The notes: generated by a model not told the origin, from the letters alone. Shown: positions 11,964 to 24,657, counted from the stretch's first letter. The stretch: DNA of 64,000 nucleotides from Callorhinus ursinus (GCF_003265705.1 NW_020312817.1:25268109-25332108), one strand, 5' to 3'. Made by a program: numbers and translations.

Positions 11964-12128
11964 ATGGTGTCATGGAAAGGGATTTACTTTATACTCACTC
12001 TATTTTGCGGAAGTTTTTTCGGAAGCATTTTTATGCTCGGCCCCTTTTTACCTTTGATGTTTGTAAGCCCATCTTGGTATCGCTGGATCAACAACCGCCT
12101 TGTGGCAACCTGGCTCACACTGCCTGTG
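11964..12128 (+). CDS. LCLAT1: LCLAT1 first coding exon (residues 1-55)
   Basis: LCLAT1 is a membrane acyltransferase of the PlsC/AGPAT family in the endoplasmic reticulum and mitochondria-associated membranes. It re-acylates lysocardiolipin and lysophospholipids such as lysophosphatidylinositol (family knowledge). The exon opens after a polypyrimidine acceptor (CTTTCAG, AG at 11958-11959). Four bases precede an ATG with A at -3 and G at +4, a good Kozak context. The 55 codons begin MVSWKGIYFI and end ATWLTLPV, and they match the LCLAT1 N-terminus as I know it. Residues 7-34 are strongly hydrophobic and should form the first membrane segment. The donor is GTAAGT at 12129, phase 0. The open frame continues only to a stop at 12174-12176 inside the intron. 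The first exon bases would also allow an in-frame N-terminal extension from an upstream exon, as in the longer human isoform. Identification is very secure because the next three exons follow in order and phase. Confidence 0.96.
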
Positions 12129-13384
12129 GTAAGTTACACGCCTGATAAGGAGACTGGACCAAAGTGGCCCAGCTGACCAATTTTTATTTTGTTAGAGTCA
12201 GATTTAGTCAAATGTTAGAAGAAACCTATAAAGCCTTTCTGGATCCTTTCTGGAGGAAATACAGGAACTAGAGAAATATAATTCATGTCCTTGAAGTAAA
12301 ATATCTTAAGAGCCATATTCCAAAATTAAGAGTTTCTTTTATATTCCTCATGAAGTTTATTTTCCTTCATCAACATATACTTTGAAGAATTTTTACATCA
12401 TTAATTTTGTGTTTCCATTTATTTTACAAGATAATGGCAAAAATTAAGGTTGAGATAAACTTTTTTTGAACTCTTGATATTGATGTGATTGATTTAATTC
12501 TTCCCAGTAACCACAGAATTTAGGAATAAAGTGGTTTCCCATCTCTGGGCTAGAGTGACAGCATCTGTAAGGTAAACGTGTAGTAGATTCTTGGAACAGA
12601 CAGGTATTCTCTGCAAGGTCAGTGCATACATCTCCCTGATTCTGAGTTGGCAACATCCTGTAGGATTCCAGTCCAGCCTCCTCCCTCGTCTGGACTAAAG
12701 CTGCTTCGGCCCTTCCATGTTGCTGTTAGTCAGTAATGCCTTCTCCAAAAATGGAGTGACACCCATGCACTGCCTTTACCTTGAATAGCTTATATTTCCT
12801 GAGACTGTTCTGTTCTTTCTTTTTTCTGAGCACAGCTAGAACTTAATCTTACTGGGTTTATGGAGCAGTCATGGTGGGGGTGATGAGGATATACCTGACC
12901 AGGAGAATAAGGAGGGAGTCCTTGTCCTTCAGTTGCTGAAGGATCTTTTTCCACCTGTGTCCTTTGAACTGCGTTGCGCTTTTCCCCTCAGGCAGCCTGC
13001 CCTTGTTATATCTGCAGAGAGGAAAGTATGCTAATGTTGTGGGGAGCTATTACAGTGCACCCTCTTCATATTTTAAAAAGGATTCCTGTGGTGACTAATT
13101 TTAAGAATTGCATTTGTCCTTTGTCAAAGGTTAATTTTTAAAAAAAAAATATTCAGATAACTGTTTTATGAAATGTGATCATGTTAAACTAAAAGTAGTC
13201 CCCTCTCTCCGTCTGTCCCTCCCTTCTCTCCTCTTCCCCCTTTCTTTTCTGCTTTTGCACTTAATCTGTAAGCACAAAGAAAGGGACTATAGCCTAACTG
13301 GTAGATGATAAATAACTATAACTGCTTATGGTTGCATATTTAATCCAGATTAAGGAGAAGAATTACAAGATTTTGTTAAAGGGT

Positions 13385-13575
13385 AATGATGGTCATAGCT
13401 GTTAAGCACTTATGAGGCAGATACTGTGCTAATAAGTACTTTAGGATGCCTTCCTCCCAGGCACTACCATTATCCCCAACTTACAGAAGAAGTAGAAGCT
13501 TTGAGAAATTAAATAATTTGCTGGAGGTCAGATGCATAAGCAAATTATTTAAGCAGAGCTGAGCTTAAACTCAGT
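13385..13575 (-). repeat. MIR SINE relic, reverse
   Basis: The order CACTTATGAGGCAGATACTG, CTACCATTATCCCCAACTTA, ACAGAAGAAG, GAGGTCAGATG and GCAGAGCTGAGCTTAAACTC is that of a reversed MIR. Confidence 0.8.
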
Positions 13576-14094
13576 TTGCTGCCATTAGAGCCTTAGGTGA
13601 TAGGAAAACCTTGAAGGATTGGTCAGGGTCACATGGCACTTTAACTTCCAGTGGTAAGAAGTGCATTGGGACCTTATGATTGTTTCAAAAGAAGAAAGTT
13701 TGGAGTTCTTTCAAGCCAGGGAATGCCCCGAGGGAAAAAAATTTGAGAAACTGCTAACTACTAGTAAAATCAGTCTCAGTGGCATGATGATTTCTGACAA
13801 GTCACCAGGTTCACTGACCCTCTCTTCTGCTACCTCTATTTAAAATACCGTACTTTCAAGTTCTAGAATTTATATTGGGTTCTTTGTTGGTTTCATTATG
13901 TTCTGAGCTTCCTCATCTTGTTTTTTTTCCTGTAGGAAGTACTTTGAATATTTGTAATATTCTTACATTTTCAGTATGGATCTTCCTTATACATTTATAC
14001 AAAAATTCTTTTTCCTTTCATAATAGAAGGAAGGATTTTTTGGTAAGTTTTGTTAACTGTTGTTTATGGCAAAAGTAATCAGCAGGGTCCTGGA

Positions 14095-14215
14095 ACATTC
14101 ATCCAGCAACTATTTATTAAGTGTCTACCATGTGCCAAGCATATTGCTAGAACGTAATGACAAACAGGACAGATAGGACTTTTGGCCTCGTGGAGGTAAT
14201 AGTGTTCTGCCTACT
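14095..14215. repeat. Ancient interspersed repeat with 'tattaagtgtctaccatgtg' phrase
   Basis: ATTTATTAAGTGTCTACCAT, CCAAGCATATTGCTAGAACG and TGGCCTCGTGGAGGTAATAG match a common mammal-wide old repeat. I do not assign the family. Confidence 0.5.
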
Positions 14216-14987
14216 TGTAGATATACACAGCCAGACTAGTTTCTTTCATTCGCCTGAGAGACTGCCTCCTTTGTTAGAGGACAGAAGGTGACTTCTCAGA
14301 CCATGAAGTTTTTAGAGGTAGATTTTTAAATTAGCTTTAAAGATATGAAGTCCATTGTTTCATTGCAGCCTTCAAACAGGCCATTTAATAGGGATTATTT
14401 GTTTTGTGGTGTTGCTTACCCACTAGGACTGACTTATTTACAAAATGAGTATTTTTCCATAAAATATCATACTTATATTAAGTAAAATAAGCACATAATG
14501 CCCAGTTCACATAAGGTTAACTGTCAAAAGTAGATATTTCTAAAAAGTCCTCTATAAGCTATTTATAGTCATTATAAAACCAGACATTTCATTTAGAAAA
14601 CTTTTAACTTTTTTCAAGTCAATTACATAACTTTAAGATTTTTATTTTATCATCTGTAAAATGAAATCGGAGTGAGCCATTCCAGATTCAGCATTGTGTA
14701 TCTGATTCTAAGGCAAACATTGAGAGGTAAATGATTTTTTGGTAGTAATCATACATTGTTTTACATTTCATTTTATTTAATGTCTTAAATTTTCCAGTGT
14801 GTAATCTTTTGAATATGAATCACATTTTTGGCTACTTCTCTCTACGAAAACCTGAAGGGTTTTGAAAATTTTCTTGTAGTTACTACATTGGTAGGAATCA
14901 TTGCAATTGCAATGCTTTAGTGTCCACGATCAATCTATTTTCCTTGCAGAGCCAATGTAAGTAGAGTGCTTATTGGTACAGACATTT

Positions 14988-15150
14988 GGTTTCACTCTTG
15001 GCCTTACCACTTTGTAGTCGTTTGAACTTGGTGGAGCTACTTAGCCTCCCTAAACTTCTCTTTTCATTTGAAAAACGGGGGTTCTAATACTACCTACTTA
15101 TCTCAGACAGTTATTCTGATGATGAAATGAGGTAGTCAATATAGCCTTTT
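14988..15150 (+). repeat. MIR SINE relic
   Basis: TGGCCTTACCACTTTGTAGT, GGAGCTACTTAGCCTCCCTA, TTTGAAAAACGGGGGTTCTA and ACTACCTACTTATCTCAGAC follow forward MIR order. Confidence 0.65.
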
Positions 15151-18100
15151 CAGAATACAGTGGCTTGAGTAATTGGCAGGGTAGCTCTCTCCCTGATGTC
15201 ATTCAGGGACTCAGATTCTTTCCACCCAGCCTGGCATAATACTCTTTTATACGGTCAGGACTGGTCACTACCACTTTTTTGCCCCACTCTGCAGGAGGTG
15301 GGTCTGGGAGGAAGTCCAGAGCAAGTGCTTTCCTTTAAATCAGTGAATTACAAATAGCAGCTATCTCTCTTGCTCACCGCGTTGGAGGGAACAGCGAATG
15401 GCTGTAATAACATCTGGGAAATATGGTCTTTCCTCTGGGCAGCTAGGTACATAACTAAAATCTATTACTCTGGAGGAAATGCTGGACTTCACCGGACAAA
15501 TTCTGCCATAGCTGCTTCTGCTATTACTCTTCGTACTGTTACTATCACACAGCATTACACCATACACTGCGGTACAAGTCTTTACACAACTCCCAATTAC
15601 ACGCACTAAGGTGGATGAGGGAAGAGTGGAAAGATAAGAATGCCTTTTTTTGTTTGTTTGTTTAAATCTAGGGTTGCCCCCACCTCCACTGAAGATGAGA
15701 GGAAATGGGAAATGTGAGGGGTGCTGTACTGAGTATAATTCTTGTGTTTCAAACAGCATGTATACCAGTCACTTCATCTGATGGTCAGCTGGAGAAAGCT
15801 GTTGCAACAGTCTTCAGAAAAAACTGGCTGAGCTGGATTTATTTAGTGTACTGGTCTCCCTGAGGTACCTTTCTGAGAGATTTTCAAGGGTTAAGTTTCA
15901 GCTCTTCCTGACTTTTGCTTTATTACCTGAGCTCAGAACATAATACATATGCAAAATTCAACCACCACTGTAGTATTAAATTAGTGTATATTTGAAAAAA
16001 CTTCTATTACCTGTTTAACTCACTGCCTTGATTCTGAGTAAGGGCATATCAAGCAGAGTCTTTCAGCTAAGAAATTTATAGAAGTTGAATGCCTTATAAC
16101 TAGGTTACAAAAAATTGTCAGGGTGTCTTTTATGACCTTTTATTTCACACTTTTACAGGATGCTAAAGGAGTTTTAATTAGAAGCAAATAATTTTTTTTA
16201 CTCAGTGAGAATTTAGTCTTTGCTATACACATAGTTTATTTTAAGCAATCCCAGTTAAAAAAATGTTCACTAATAATAGATTAGGTAAATGCACTTAAAT
16301 TAATTACTTCACAGAAATAATCATAACGTGATCTCTTTTGTAAGCATCTCTTGTGCATTAAAATTATTTCATTGGCAAGATTTTTCTTCTCTTACCATTT
16401 TTAAGGAGCACATTTTGTGTGTTAAATGCGGTACCACAGTAAAATCTTCTAGAATCTTAGAGTTGGAGGCCACCTAGTCTAACCTATCTGTGTAAGAATT
16501 CCTTCCAGAACAGTCTGCAGAGTGACCAGTCTCTCTTGGTACATACCTACAGTGGGGAGTGTAGGTCTTTATTCATTTCATTTTAGGACCGTTCTGTTCA
16601 GCATAATCAATATTATCAAGGTCAGACTTTGCATGTGCCCAGTGCACTTTTTGCGTCTCAAAATTTGGAGTCTTTCCAACAGTCCAGTTGTTAGCTAATA
16701 ACCTGGGATTATGAAAATTATTTGGAGTTCTGTCCTTTCACCCTAGTCATGACTCAGGAATTGAGAGATTTGCTAACTCCCCACCTAGGACACAAGTCTC
16801 TTCCACAGCCTGCTGATTCCAGTCCAATCCTAGAACAAAACAGGTGTTCAACAGATAGAGGGTATAATTTCTGCCATTTCTGCCTAGACTGCCGCTAAGA
16901 GAAGGGGTACCGTGTTTGATGAATGACTTGGGATTTCAAGGCTTTAAATAGCTAAGGATTTGAGGAGCTGGGCCTAAGTGGAGTCTGAAAAGCCTAAGCA
17001 GATTGGGAGATGGGGAGCGCCGGAGAGTTGGTTTTACCTCAGACTAAATATTCACTGGAATGATAAGTGAGAGCTTGGGGCGTGATGGCAAAACTGATTC
17101 TCTGTGATCCTGAGGGGGAACCTCTCATCTTTGTGTTTTCAGACACGGTAGAACACTTGGAGGTAGTAATGAGTGGTCTATATAAGATTCTCAGAAATTG
17201 CTTCTGTAAAACATTATTAAATTTTATAAGATTAGTTTTTCTTCTAGACTAGAAAAAACACTGTCCTCATTTTTTCTATAACAGCTTTTAATGTTTATTT
17301 GAATTCTGCAATTTAGAGACGTTACAGCCTTATCTCTGTGTAGTAAATATTTGTAGTTCTGCCTTTGCAGGAGCTATAAATTGACTAGATAGGTCTTGTC
17401 TGGTATTACAAATGATTAATGTGAGTTTGAGATTTAGGCTGTCCAAAAGGTTATATATAACTTTCAGGCACATTCTGATGAAGTGCTGGATGGCAAGGGA
17501 GAGAATGCCATACGATATGCTCCTGGACAAACAGTCTGGATTTATTTTGACATTTGGGACCCACGGGATAGACATATTAGAAATTGCACTTAAAAGGTGA
17601 AGGTTAAGGTTTGTGATTTATAGGCTTTTAAGATTTTTAACTCTTTTCTGTGGTACAACACATAATTAGCAAATTTATCTTCCTACTAGTTAAGGGAAGG
17701 GCATCGTGCATTTCAGTTCTTTGTAAAAACTGTATCATTTGGAAAGCGGAATGGAGCAGATCCAAATTAATAAGCCCTAGATGGTGACTTCACACGTCTT
17801 CTGGGCTGAGATACATAATTCAGTGATTCATTTTGGGAGGTGATAGTCCTATATACTTAGAGACATTTCCTGCTGCGGGTCCAATCCTAGAGGACTCTGC
17901 CATGATCCTCCCTGTCAGGAAGTCTTTCTACATAGAGACTTGGCTTCCCAAGACTTTGGAGCGGGGGTTATAATTGAGTGGTTATGGACCCTTTTGAAAA
18001 TCTGATGAAAAGTGCAGGCATTTAGCAAAGTACCCGTGTATACATTTTCAAGAGGTGTTCATATTTACCCCTTGAAGGCCATCCTTCAGGGACTTGATGT

Positions 18101-19146
18101 TAGGTTAAACACTCATGCCCTAAAGTGAATCTCAGCTCTGGGAAAGTAATTCCATAATTCTTTGGACATAAAACATTCCTGACTTTTCCTTAGCTAATAC
18201 TCCTTTTAACCTTTTTTTTTCCCTTGGTCCTATGTTTGTTTTGAAGTTCTACTCATCTGTGTCATATGTATCCAAAGTTAGTAAAACAAATGCACACTTT
18301 AAAATGATCTATTAAAGTGTAACTATCAAACAGGTCAAGAACTAGAGTATCAGAAGGCAGGTGGTTTGCTGGAGGGCTGAGAAGATAGTCATTTCCTTGC
18401 TGTTCTTTAGAATTTTTGCTTCTCTCAGCATTATGCTGGTTGGGTGCCATCCGTGTTGTAGTTCATTTACTTTCATTGTTGCTTCATATTCCATTGTACG
18501 GCTCTACACTTATATAAAGGTTTTCATGATGTCTTCTCTGCCTTGGACCAGTTTTCTCTCGTTAATAGTGAAGTCATATTTTAACTAGTAAATTTTTCAC
18601 CTAAAAATTATTTGCAATAAGGGATTGAAATCAGTAAGTTTTCTTCTGTTTATTGTCTTCTATATATTATATGCCTGGTTATCAGAAAAGTTAAATTCAA
18701 CAAATACTTGAGCATCTTCTAGGTAGAAGATGCCAGGCTGCAGAACTTTATAAACATATATTTTATTCTTTATATATTGTTAGATATGTATATGTGTTTA
18801 AAAAGGTAATACAGAAAGGTATAAAATGAAAATTTTGACTTTCTGTTCCCTCAGCCCTATACTCGGTGTTAATTATCCTTTCTAGAAAGTAATAATCTTA
18901 TATATCTATAACCTTAAAAAATTACTCAGTGGAATCTTCTTGCATGTCTTTTACACTTTTTAAGTTAAAAATATATCCTGAAGATTTCAGTGAAAGTTAG
19001 CATTTAATTAGGAAACTGTCAGAAACGTAAATAAAACTAAAAATAGAAACAGGGCCTTTGTATTCTCATTCTTCCAGATTATAGAAGCAGTAATCTTGAG
19101 AAACACTATTTTCAATTGTTACATGTCTGTATTATTTATTCCTTAG

Positions 19147-19345
19147 GCATTGCTGGAGACCATTTTTGGTATAAAAGTGATTATAACAGGTGATGCGTTT
19201 GTTCCTGGGGAAAGAAGTGTCATTATCATGAATCATCGGACAAGAATGGACTGGCTGTTCCTGTGGAACTGTCTGATGAGATATAGCTACCTCAGATTGG
19301 AGAAAATTTGCCTCAAAGCTAGTCTCAAAAGTGTTCCTGGATTTG
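19147..19345 (+). CDS. LCLAT1: LCLAT1 second coding exon (residues 56-121 plus 1 base), HX4D motif
   Basis: This exon carries the catalytic core start of the acyltransferase. The acceptor is CCTTAG (AG at 19145-19146), and the frame continues in phase 0 from the previous exon with ALLETIFGIKV. Motif I of the PlsC/AGPAT family reads NHRTRMDW at residues 84-91. His85 and Asp90 are the HX4D charge-relay pair expected to activate the acceptor hydroxyl (family knowledge). Downstream residues YLRLEKICLKASLKSVPGF are characteristic of LCLAT1. The donor is GTAGGT at 19346, leaving one base of a Gly codon (phase 1). The open frame runs on into the intron to a stop at 19459-19461, but that extension is not coding. 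No frameshift or stop interrupts the exon. Confidence 0.97.
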
Positions 19346-20149
19346 GTAGGTTATTCACAAATCATTTTAAGTTGTTCATTCATTTAATATGTTACTCCCC
19401 GACCCCCACCCTAAAACTACAGAATATTAAAGTCATTCCCATTTTTTTCTCACTAGCCTAAAAACATGGATCACAACAGATTATTTTAATCTTTGTTGAG
19501 AAAATAAGCTCTTCTCAAGATATGGTCCCAGAGAGACCGACACTTTGAAGAATATGAATTAATAGTTCAGTAACTTTTTACTGCATATTATGCTTCTGGT
19601 AATTTAGGCCAGAAAAAAATGAACTGATTCATTCACATTCATCTAACAAATATTAATTGGACACTACTAGTTGCTGGTATTTTCTGAACTTTCCTAATCC
19701 AGTTTTTTTTTTTTTTTTTTTTGAAGAATTCTTAGCAGTGCAACATTTCGTATGGTAGACAAGTAGGGATAATTCAGCATTGCATGTTACAACTTAATCT
19801 TCCTCCCCTTAATGTGAAATGGGGTGGGGAGCAGACTATATATGTATTAAACCAGCTATTCACATATGGGTATATGAAAACTCCCTGACAGCTTTATCTA
19901 TTACATCTCTACTTCTGTGGTTTCCACTGTAACATTGATTATTTGAATTCTTTGCCTTCTAAACTATGCCCTTATCAGTGTACTGAAATGGTTGAGGATT
20001 TGTGAGGGCAAAAAGGTAGGTGTTTTCCTCAGGATGGACTAGTAAGGAGGTTTATACTCCCCGGACACTCCCGATTTCTTAGGCAACTTCCTTTAGGGTT
20101 AACATCCCCATAAAACTAGCATGAAACTGCAAGGCATTTTATGACCTAG

Positions 20150-20980
20150 CCTCAGAATTCATATAGTGTCACATCTGCAGTATATGACTGGCTGAAGGCA
20201 GTCACTATCTTCAGAGATTCTAGGGGAGAGCAGAGAGAAATGTCGAAGAACTTACCAGTATTTCCAAAACTGCCACTTCCCTTAAAAGGACTGATCAAGA
20301 AAGAAAAGACACATGTTACCAGTAGCAAGGATGATAATTTATATGAAATCAGGAAGTTACATACAGAAAAATACAACTGACAATTTTGTCAACAGTGAAG
20401 AAAAATTTAAGCAGTCTTGTATCTAATAAAGACATTGAATCCATAATTAAAAGTCTTATTACAAAGGTTTTTGGACCTTTGTCCAAAGGACAGCAGCCTG
20501 ATTTTTCTCAGACTTAAAAAAAGTGGTCAAATAGTGTATCACTCATCTCTTCAGAATGACTAGGAAACAATACCGTAACCTTCTAATTGCCTTAACTAGA
20601 GAAATAAATTCTAAAGGCTTAAGAGTAGAGGGGCATGAACAACTAAGAAATAGCACAAGCAAAAGCATCTTCAAAAAGTCTAATACTAAGTTCCAGAATA
20701 CTGAACACAGGTCAGGACATACTGGTTCACAGCACATGCTATAGGGAAATGATTATAGAAAGATAGTGTGACTTGAAGATGCAACCTCAGAGAAGCATTG
20801 CTTTTGAAGGAGAAGCAGATACAAAGCGAGGAGTTAGCTCCCCATAGAGGTGTGGCAGTGAGGAAAACAAGGAAATTAAAGATCCTGCAGGAAGAAAAAG
20901 AGGGGCAAAAAATAATAGCCTTTCCTCACCCCTCCCCCAACAAACCTACAAAAAACTGCCATACAATAATTGTATATCTA
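20150..20980 (+). pseudogene. Coding-like relic of unknown origin (possible processed pseudogene)
   Basis: Consecutive open segments sit on the + strand in shifted frames. About 75 codons are open from 20150 to a stop near 20378, including a segment starting MSKNLPVFPKLPLP. About 40 codons are open across 20386-20517. A segment starting MTRKQYRNLLIALTREINSK runs to 20744, and another open run follows at 20798-20983. Lysine, serine and asparagine are frequent, as in real but diverged proteins. I do not recognise the parent gene. It could be an old processed pseudogene or the 5' part of an ancient L1/HAL1 element; the opposite strand is also partly open. No poly-A tail or duplication was found. 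Confidence 0.3.
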
Positions 20981-21329
20981 TAAAAGAAATCTCTTAAGGG
21001 CAGAACTGAAAAATCCAAAACCTACACTGTAACATGACACTCTTCAACTGCATGAAATGTCCTCAAATAAACATTTGGGAGTATGGGGGCAAAAAACCAC
21101 TTTGAGAAATACAAAGAACAATAGTGGTCAAGAAGACAAGAAAAAAATATAAGGGGAATGGATTGAATTAAAAAAAAAGGACAAGAAGGCAAAATCCTAC
21201 CAGAAATGTATAGGAAAAGAATTAAAATGAGGGAAAAAAATATCAAAGTAGTTGAAATGGAAGGTAGTCAGAGGAGGTCTGACATATATATAATTAGAGC
21301 CCCTAAAGAAGACAATTGGAAGTATAACC

Positions 21330-21486
21330 CAAGAAAATATTTTGGGCAAAAATGAGGACATGAGAGGCACTTCCAGGATGACCGCATGAGTAGCTCCACA
21401 GACCAGCTGCCCAGTGAAATGGTGAAAATTCTAAAACAACAGTCATTTAGAGTCTCTGGAAATTCAAGAAAGTTTACCAAGATTTG
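21330..21486 (+). mobile_element. Possible ancient L1 5' UTR fragment
   Basis: GAGGCACTTCCAGGATGACC, GACCAGCTGCCCAGTGAAAT and TTAGAGTCTCTGGAAATTC resemble the 5' UTR of old L1M families. It may be the beginning of L1-A described next, but the sequence between 21487 and 22199 is not recognisable. A poly-A run and a CCCT repeat follow at 21590-21625. Confidence 0.4.
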
Positions 21487-22902
21487 TTAAGAACAATGAG
21501 AATCTGTGGCATTTGAAACAACACATTTTCTTTTCCTTCCATCCCCCAGTTTAGTCAGACAGAAACTTCACTCCAGACTGGCACAGCCAAAAAAAAAAAA
21601 AACAGGCCTCCCTCCCTCCCTCCCTGGCTCCTCATTGGGTGCCTTTCTTCCACAAGTCCTCACTATCTTCACTGGAATAACTTCATATTGATTATACAAT
21701 GACTGGGCTCTGTGGTTTTCAGGGAAGCAAATTAAGCTAGAAGTCTGTGGTAAAGTAAAAATTTTACATCTGTATATGAAGGAACAATGAATTTGAAGTA
21801 CAAGAAAAATGGTTGCATTATCACTTAATGCCAAAGTTTTATTTCCATTTAATATAGTATATATTTAAAGCCTGCATTCTCCAGTTAGGTATTACTTTGA
21901 CTCGAACCTAAATACAGAATATTTATGTCCTATTGTGAAATTAACTTTAGAGCCAACATATTGAGGCAGGATCTAGGAACCATTAAATTTTCTCTTTTAA
22001 TGTTATATATACTATTTAACAGGCTTGGCGGGTCCACATTTAATTTATTTGAGCTTATATTAAAAAACATATAAACAAAAAATGAACATGATGAGCATGT
22101 GTGGGTCATGCTACAGCATCGCGGGGAGGAGTAAATATGTGGAGATTTAGAATGTGTTCTAACTTAAGTTACTACTAACTTAAAATAAGACTACTTACAT
22201 TTGTAACAATCCATGTAAGTCTCTTGGTAACTACAAAGCAAAACCTTGTAGTTTGATACACAAAAGAGAAAGAATTCGAGCATACCAGTGCAGAAAATCA
22301 TCAAATCACAAAGGAAGAGAACCAGAGAAGAGAGGAACAAAGGAAGTATAAAATAGCCAGAAAACAATGAACACTATGGCAATAAGTGCATGCCTGTCAA
22401 TATTTACATTAAATGTGAATGGACTGAATTCTCAATGAAAAGACAGAGTGGCTGACAAGACCCATCTATATGCTGCCTGTAATAACCTCACCTCAGATGT
22501 AAGAGTACGTGCAAAGTGAAGGGATGGAAAAGATGCACATGGAAACCTAAAGAAAGCTAGATAAAGACTAATTAAGAGACAAGGTCATTATATAATGATA
22601 AAGGGGTCAATCCAATAAGAAGATAGCAGTACAGTAATAGTACGGGACTTTAAAACCCACTTTTATCAATGGATAGATCATCCAGACAGAAAAATCAATA
22701 AGGAAACATTGGCATTAAAATGACATGTTAGACCAGACGGACTTTACAGACCTATATGGAACATTTCATCCAAATTCAACAGAATACACATTCTTTTCAA
22801 GTAACACGTGGAAACATTCTGTAGGATATGTCAATTGTTAGGCCACAAAACAAGTTTTTTGTTTTGTTTTGTTTTTTTAGTTTTTATTTAAATTCCAGTT
22901 AG

Positions 22903-23758
22903 GGTGGGAGAAAAGATGGCAGAAGAGTAGGGGACCCTATCCCAACTGGTCCCTAGAATTGAGCTGGATATCTACCAGACCACATTGAGCACTCATGAAA
23001 TCAGGCTGAGATGTAAGAAAATAGATCTGGATCTCTACAAACAGTATCTCAGGCAGTTGGTTTCGAGGTATGAAGCAGGGAGCCATGATTCCACGGGCAG
23101 ATATCAGAGGATAAATGGCAGCAGGAGGGAGCCTGGCTGTGGGGATCCTACACCTCCCGTGAGCAACAGCTTCACGCGCTGGGGACGGGGCACAGACTCA
23201 CAGACCGATAGCAGCGGGGAAAGGACTTTAGGGCAGCCCCTGGGATGGAAACCCGGAGGGCGGGGTTGCGCGTGCGAACTGGGAGCGGCTGGCGGTTTTA
23301 GAAGCACAAAGGGCAGAGACGTGCCCCGACCTGGAGGCAGGTCGGGGGCGCTGCGGATGGGCGCACAACCCAGGATGCTGTAGTTTATAGCAGCGTGGAC
23401 AGAAACGGAGATAGTGTGGCCTGGAGAGTGTACTGAAGAACAGACTGCGGTCTCTCTGCTCTGAGGCAGAGGGTTGGAAACGGTCTCTTCTGCTCTCAGA
23501 AGAGACGCGGAAAGCCGCGGGAGAACAAAAGCCCCCAAAAAACTGGTTCCCACTGAGCCCATTCCCCTCTGCACTGGGCAGGGCAACTCCTCCCAAACAG
23601 GGTTGCCTGAGCAACAGCATGGCAGGCCCCTCCCCCAGAAGACAGGCTGGGAAAACAAGAGGCCAGCAACCCTAAGGTCCCTAGAAAACAGGTGCATCTT
23701 GCTTGGGTTCTGGTCAATAATTTGGACTCTATACATACCCTCATCCACCATCAACAGA
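22903..23758 (+). promoter_or_regulatory. L1-X 5' UTR / internal promoter region
   Basis: This region lies between the 5' insertion boundary and the ORF1 start. It contains the AAGATGGC motif near its start and is GC-rich with surviving CpG sites between about 23150 and 23360 (for example GTTGCGCGTGCGAACTGGG). L1 5' UTRs drive internal transcription in active copies (family knowledge); activity here is not known. The minus-strand open frame of 216 codons (23104-23754) and the plus-strand frame at 22985-23383 are chance frames in this GC-rich stretch. Confidence 0.7.
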
Positions 23759-24657
23759 ATGACTAGGAGTAGGAACCCCCAAAATAGAGAAGTCTCAGAG
23801 ATAATGACTTATGCATCAGATTTACAAATGGATGCAGATATAACCAAGATGTCGGAGATGAAATTCAGGCTAGCAATTGTGAAGACAATAGTTAGAATGG
23901 AGAAATCAATTAATGGCAGCATAGAGTCTCTAAGGGCAGAAATGAAAGCTGAATTGGCAGAACTTAAAAATGCTATCAATGAGATCCAATCTAATTTAGA
24001 TACTCTAACTGCTAGGGTGAGTGAGGCAGAAGAACGAATAAGTGCCCTGGAAGACAATTTAATAGATATAAAGGGAAAAGGGGAGGCCAGGGAAGAACAA
24101 CTCAGAATCCATGAAAATAGAATCAGAGAAATAAGTGACACCATGAAGCGTTCCAATGTCAGAATTATTGGAATCCTGGAGGGAGTGGAGAGAGAGGACT
24201 AGAAAATATATTTGAGCAAATCGTAGCTGATAACTTCCCTAATCTGGGGAATGAAACAAACATTCGTGTCCTAGAGGCAGAGAGGACCCCTCCCAAGATC
24301 AAGGAAAACACCACCCTGGCATGTAATAGTAAAACTTGCAAATCTTAGAACCAAGGAAACCATCTTAAGGGCAGTTAGGGGGAAGAGATTCCTTACGTAC
24401 AGAGGGAGGAACATCAGAATAACGTCAGACTTATCCACAGAGACCTGGCAAGCCAGAAAGGCCTGGCAAGACATATTCAGGGTAGTAAACGAGAAGAACA
24501 TACAACCAAGAATACTTTATCCGGTAAGGCTGTCATTTAGAATGGAGAGATGCAGAGCTTCCAAGACCGGCAGAAACTGAAAGAATATGTGACCACTAAG
24601 CCGGCCCTCCAAGAAATATTAAGGGGGTCTATAAAAGGAGAAAGACCCCAAGAGTGA
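23759..24657 (+). pseudogene. L1-X ORF1 remnant (RNA-binding chaperone)
   Basis: ORF1 encodes the trimeric coiled-coil RNA-binding protein of LINE-1. The start ATG at 23759 opens MTRSRNPQNREVSEIMTYAS. A coiled-coil region follows with SEAEERISALEDNL near residues 91-104 and the NVRIIGILEGVE block that begins the RRM. A premature TAG at 24200-24202 and at least one later frameshift end the frame before the C-terminal domain. Its relic can be followed (CAAGAATACTTTATCCGG region) to a terminal stop near 24657. The frame is also open for 95 codons upstream of this ATG, into the 5' UTR. Confidence 0.85.

Larger units (their letters stand above)
12129..19146 (+). other. LCLAT1: LCLAT1 intron between coding exons 1 and 2 (7.0 kb)
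   Basis: The intron begins GTAAGT and ends TTCCTTAG. It contains no Can-SINE and no young L1. Recognisable contents are MIR relics near 13385-13575 and 14988-15150, an old interspersed-repeat stretch at 14095-14215, and a short L1-like piece near 18420-18560. The rest is unique AT-rich sequence. The overlapping open frames on both strands around 15361-15759 match nothing I recognise and look like chance. A 16-bp perfect palindrome lies at 14899-14914 and a perfect 9-bp hairpin at 18712-18733. Confidence 0.9.

Noticed and set aside
11964..12176. LCLAT1 first exon frame read to 12176 as a complete 70-residue protein
   Set aside because: A strong GTAAGT donor lies at 12129 and the next exon continues in phase; the last 15 codons are intronic.
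15361..15759. 132-codon minus-strand frame overlapping a 79-codon plus frame
   Set aside because: No recognised family and no splice signals in context; both strands being open is typical of a locally stop-poor sequence.
23104..23754. 216-codon minus-strand frame
   Set aside because: It is antisense to the GC-rich 5' UTR of L1-X; antisense stop codons are rare there by composition.
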